Below are positions 5,225-7,004 of a stretch of 7,004 bases of DNA, one piece after another. This stretch comes from JAZGHN01 sp964496725 (lineage in GTDB: Bacteria > Chloroflexota > Dehalococcoidia > Dehalococcoidales > E44-bin46): positions 1-7,004 of the forward strand of contig CAZCAS010000062.1 in NCBI GenBank assembly GCA_964496725.1. Reading direction: 5' to 3'. The stretch's first letter is position 1, and the number at the start of each line of letters is the position of its first letter. Below the pieces are notes generated by a model that did no database searches, was not told the DNA's origin, and saw only the letters and a program-made list of their open reading frames with translations. A program made the position numbers and the translations under genes.

Positions 5225-6448
5225 TCACATTCTTTGCTTATCTCTCAGATATGAAACGGCATCACGGGCTATGATGAGTGCCTCATCTACCATGATAACA
5301 TAGGCGTGTAGCTTAGCATCGTCAGCGCTGATGCGACTCTCAGTCCCTGTCGCCGCCATATTTCGTTTGCTGTCTAACCTAAGTCCACACCATTCCATGC
5401 CGGACAGAATCCGGGAGCGTACCTCGGCAGCATTCTCGCCGATCCCGCCACCGAAGATGATAGCATCGACTCCTTCAAGGACGGCTAGATATGCGCCGAT
5501 GTATTTTTTTGCCTGATAACAGAACATATCAACGGCCAGACTGGCCATCTTATCTCCTTCGCGCTCTGCCTCTAAGAGGTCCCGCATATCTCCCGAGCAC
5601 CCAGATACTCCAAGAAGCCCCGACTTGGTGTTCAGCCAGTCTTCGGCAACTTCAATATTCACCCTTTCTCGCCGTGCCAGGAAGCCTGCCAGCGATGGGT
5701 CAATATCTCCGCAACGCGTTCCCATCATCAGTCCTTCAAGAGGGGTAAAACCCATTGAGGTATCTATTGAACGGCCATCCTTTACTGCCGTAGCTGAGCA
5801 GCCGTTGCCCAGCTGGAGCGTGATAAGCCTAACCTGTTCCAGAGGTGCAGACGTAATAGTGGCGTAGCGTTCTATCATATAGCGGTGTGCTAGTCCGTGA
5901 AATCCGTATCGGCGGATATGATGCTTGGCGGCGAGTTTCTGCGGAAGAGCATAGTGGGAAGCGTGCTCTGGGAGTGTGCGATGAAAGGCAGTATCGAAGA
6001 CGGCTACATTAGGAACTGTCGGGCCGAGCATTGCCTGAACAGTGCGTAGGGCATCAAGTGAGGGCTGGTTATGTAGGGGCGCTAGCTCACTCATCGCATC
6101 AATAGCCTCTATCATTTCATCATCAACCAAAGTCGGCTCACTGAATTTATCACCGCCATGGATAATCCGATGGCCAACCACCTTAGGTTCACCAGCTTCT
6201 AGCAGTCGGCTTGATTTAAGCCAGCCGAGCACCACTTGGGTTGCCTCAATGTGGTCGCCCACAGCTCGTGTTTCCTTTAAACCATTCCCCCGTTCCGCAC
6301 TGAAGTTAATGATAGGGTTCCCGCCGATCTTTTCTATAATGCCACGCGCGAGCCGTTGTTCCCTAACTGATGATGAGACTTCTGCCCCCATCTCAAAGAG
6401 CTCAAACTTAAGCGTTGAGCTACCACAATTGATGACGAGAACTTTCAT
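5225..6448 (-). CDS. ackA: Acetate kinase (acetate/propionate kinase family)
   Basis: The protein has 407 residues, a normal length. It catalyses acetyl phosphate + ADP to acetate + ATP in the cytosol, reversibly. Family signatures in order: MKVLVINCGSSTLKF (1-15, signature 1, N7 kept); VGHRIIHGG (91-99, substrate arginine R94); PLHNQP (124-129); VFDTAFHRTLP (150-160, D152); RRYGFHGLAHRYM (179-191, signature 2, catalytic H184); LQLGNGCSATAVKDG (211-225); DTSMGFTPLEGLMMGTRCGDID (229-250, R245); and FGGGIGENAAEVR (332-344, E338). The position normally occupied by the phosphate-positioning histidine of HLGNG is glutamine (Q212). The ATG at 6448 was chosen over the TTG one codon upstream because it gives the family N-terminus. 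Only GGGGCAAG stands as a weak SD, but the ATG overlaps the stop of an upstream 18-codon minicistron (TGATG). It is the first large gene of an operon with the phosphoketolase-like gene, whose product would supply acetyl phosphate. Confidence 0.95.
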   Translation of the reverse strand: MKVLVINCGSSTLKFELFEMGAEVSSSVREQRLARGIIEKIGGNPIINFSAERGNGLKETRAVGDHIEATQVVLGWLKSSRLLEAGEPKVVGHRIIHGGDKFSEPTLVDDEMIEAIDAMSELAPLHNQPSLDALRTVQAMLGPTVPNVAVFDTAFHRTLPEHASHYALPQKLAAKHHIRRYGFHGLAHRYMIERYATITSAPLEQVRLITLQLGNGCSATAVKDGRSIDTSMGFTPLEGLMMGTRCGDIDPSLAGFLARRERVNIEVAEDWLNTKSGLLGVSGCSGDMRDLLEAEREGDKMASLAVDMFCYQAKKYIGAYLAVLEGVDAIIFGGGIGENAAEVRSRILSGMEWCGLRLDSKRNMAATGTESRISADDAKLHAYVIMVDEALIIARDAVSYLRDKQRM

Positions 6449-6504
6449 CAATCTTGCCCCGGCACCGTCAGAGGAGATGCTCCATTGGCGTCCATTGTAG
6501 CCAT
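6448..6504 (-). CDS. 18-residue leader peptide/minicistron coupled to ackA
   Basis: An ATG at 6504 with a strong ribosome binding site AGGAGG (6514-6519, 9 bases upstream) opens an 18-codon frame, MATMDANGASPLTVPGQD. Its TGA shares one base with the ackA ATG (TGATG at 6446-6450). This is the textbook layout for translational coupling by termination-reinitiation. The peptide has no runs of a single amino acid that would suggest a classical attenuator, no signal peptide and no hydrophobic segment. The alternative is that it is a remnant of an earlier ackA start separated by a frameshift, although ackA from 6448 already begins exactly at the family N-terminus. The good ribosome binding site and the exact junction make translation likely; a function for the peptide itself is not shown. 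Confidence 0.6.
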   Translation of the reverse strand: MATMDANGASPLTVPGQD

Positions 6505-6513
6505 GCTGAATTT

Positions 6514-6519
6514 CCTCCT
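6514..6519 (-). promoter_or_regulatory. Strong ribosome binding site of the ackA minicistron
   Basis: AGGAGG, read on the - strand within GTAGGAGGAAATTC, lies 9 bases upstream of the minicistron ATG. It is much stronger than anything directly before the ackA ATG, so ribosomes should load here and reach ackA by coupling. Confidence 0.7.
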
Positions 6520-6573
6520 ACTACGAGTCCGATGTCGCATGCGCAACTTTTTAGCAGCTATCAGAAAGGTTTG

Positions 6574-6602
6574 ATATTACTACTATCTGACTCACAAGTC
6601 AA
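6574..6602 (-). promoter_or_regulatory. Sigma70-type promoter of the ackA operon
   Basis: Read on the - strand, TTGACT (-35, 6602-6597) and TAATAT (-10, 6579-6574) are separated by exactly 17 bases, with 5/6 and 4/6 matches to consensus. Transcription would start about 6566-6568, giving an untranslated leader of about 60 bases before the minicistron ATG at 6504. It lies 282 bases from the stop of the upstream enolase-superfamily gene, so the operon has its own start. Confidence 0.72.
6588..6601. promoter_or_regulatory. Inverted repeat overlapping the -35 of the ackA promoter (candidate operator)
   Basis: TGACT-CACA-AGTCA is a perfect 5-bp inverted repeat with a 4-base spacer, covering most of the -35 and entering the spacer of the promoter. 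A dimeric repressor bound here would block RNA polymerase. The regulator is not in the window. A 5-bp repeat can arise by chance, so it rests on its position. Confidence 0.4.
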
Positions 6603-6883
6603 TGTGCACAGGCAATTGCTGGTGGCTTATTCTGGTAGAGAGGCTTCATCGTTGATATACGAACCAAGGTTGAACAATCCAAGCTATTGTGCGCCGGCGA
6701 ATCACCAGCATTAGCAAAACAATGCGGTCAGTGAGTCTCGCGCTTCTGGCAATAATGATCTTTTTGCTATCCTAATTGCCGCTGGCATAATCCCTTGCAC
6801 GACTCTGTGCACGTGTAGAACCCATGATGTCTCCCGAGAATTTCGCCTTGTAGTTCTGGCTACCGAAATGGTGCTCACCCTTT
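6603..6883. other. Intergenic region upstream of the ackA promoter, no gene seen
   Basis: These 281 bases lie between the enolase-superfamily stop and the ackA promoter. Short open frames on both strands have no recognisable protein pattern or ribosome binding site. After the upstream stop there is only a weak bulged stem (TTTC..GCC against GGC..GAAA, near 6844-6873) with no T run. A short hairpin (6693-6709) forms on the - strand only with two G-U pairs. A distant regulatory region is possible but nothing specific supports it. Confidence 0.5.
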
Positions 6884-7004
6884 TTATTTCACCACCACGC
6901 AAGGAGATCTGGAGATAACTGCTTCGTTCAGCTCAAGACCCAGCCCTGGAAGATCTGGAGTGACGAACCGGCCGTTCTTCGGCTGGTAATCCTGGACGCA
7001 GTAT
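6884..7004 (-). CDS. Enolase-superfamily protein (mandelate racemase/muconate lactonizing enzyme-like), C-terminal end only
   Basis: The frame enters from the right edge and ends at TAA (6884-6886), giving 39 residues. The segment QDYQPKNGRFVTPDLPGLGL followed by ELNEAVI has the typical C-terminal pattern of the mandelate racemase/muconate lactonizing enzyme and sugar-acid dehydratase families: a short strand 'dGyv.vP' followed by PGLG(v/l)E(v/l)(D/N)E. No catalytic residue is in view, so the reaction cannot be told; a sugar-acid (aldonate/galactonate-type) dehydratase would suit the neighbouring phosphoketolase/acetate kinase genes. It is on the same strand as ackA but separated by 379 bases from the minicistron, which has its own promoter, so it is probably a different transcription unit. 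Confidence 0.7.
   Translation of the reverse strand, partial: YCVQDYQPKNGRFVTPDLPGLGLELNEAVISRSPCVVVK

Noticed and set aside
6536..6543. Palindrome CGCATGCG in the ackA leader
   Set aside because: Only 8 bp with mismatched flanks, no loop for an RNA hairpin; expected by chance at this length in a window of this size.
6693..6709. Hairpin GCTGGTG-ATT-CGCCGGC on the - strand as a terminator of the upstream gene
   Set aside because: It needs two G-U pairs, has no T run after it and lies about 180 bases past the stop codon.
6711..6902. 63-residue open frame on the - strand (starting MRGGEIKR)
   Set aside because: It starts inside the enolase-superfamily C-terminus in another frame, has no convincing ribosome binding site for its position and no recognisable pattern.
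6905..6960. Direct repeat AGATCTGGAG at 6905-6914 and 6951-6960
   Set aside because: Both copies lie in coding sequence of the enolase-superfamily tail and encode different contexts; most likely coincidence, with no further copies seen.

Overview
The window is bacterial DNA of moderate GC content with Shine-Dalgarno motifs, a tRNA gene that encodes its own CCA end, and sigma70-type promoters. The gene content (a divergent phosphoketolase with an acetate kinase, and a DedA/VTT-like membrane protein beside small SAM methyltransferases) would fit an anaerobic or fermentative lineage such as Chloroflexota (Dehalococcoidia). That placement is an impression from protein style and is not shown by the sequence.

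Left arm (2-1706, + strand): a tightly coupled operon enters from the left. It holds the C-terminal part of a VTT/DedA-like integral membrane protein, followed by two small class I SAM-dependent methyltransferases. Both gene junctions are 4-bp ATGA overlaps. Its promoter lies outside the window.

Middle (1765-2700): a tRNA-Ala(GGC) gene with its own promoter is followed by a strong rho-independent hairpin that works in both directions. Behind it is a graveyard of broken genes. One is the C-terminal part of a tyrosine-recombinase integrase (- strand), cut off at its N-terminus and carrying a one-base frameshift. The other is the 5' part of a rhodanese-domain gene (+ strand), with a good promoter and ribosome binding site but a frameshift in an A6 run and no 3' half. 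An integrase beside a tRNA gene marks an old integration hotspot.

Right arm (2692-7004, - strand): a carbohydrate-to-acetate module. Transcription runs leftward from a good promoter (6574-6602) that overlaps an inverted repeat. It first meets an 18-codon minicistron whose stop codon overlaps the ackA start (TGATG), then acetate kinase, then a divergent phosphoketolase-family protein of 825 residues. Classical phosphoketolase makes acetyl phosphate from xylulose-5-P or fructose-6-P, and acetate kinase turns acetyl phosphate plus ADP into acetate plus ATP, so the pair forms a short ATP-yielding route without phosphotransacetylase. Both enzymes carry substitutions at normally conserved active-site positions. 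At the far right edge is the C-terminal tail of an enolase-superfamily (mandelate racemase/muconate lactonizing enzyme-like) protein on the same strand, probably a sugar-acid dehydratase, which would fit the sugar-catabolism theme.

No CRISPR array, intact mobile element or wholly new system was seen. The most interesting points are the minicistron coupled to ackA, the paired active-site changes in the two enzymes, and the layered remnants next to tRNA-Ala.
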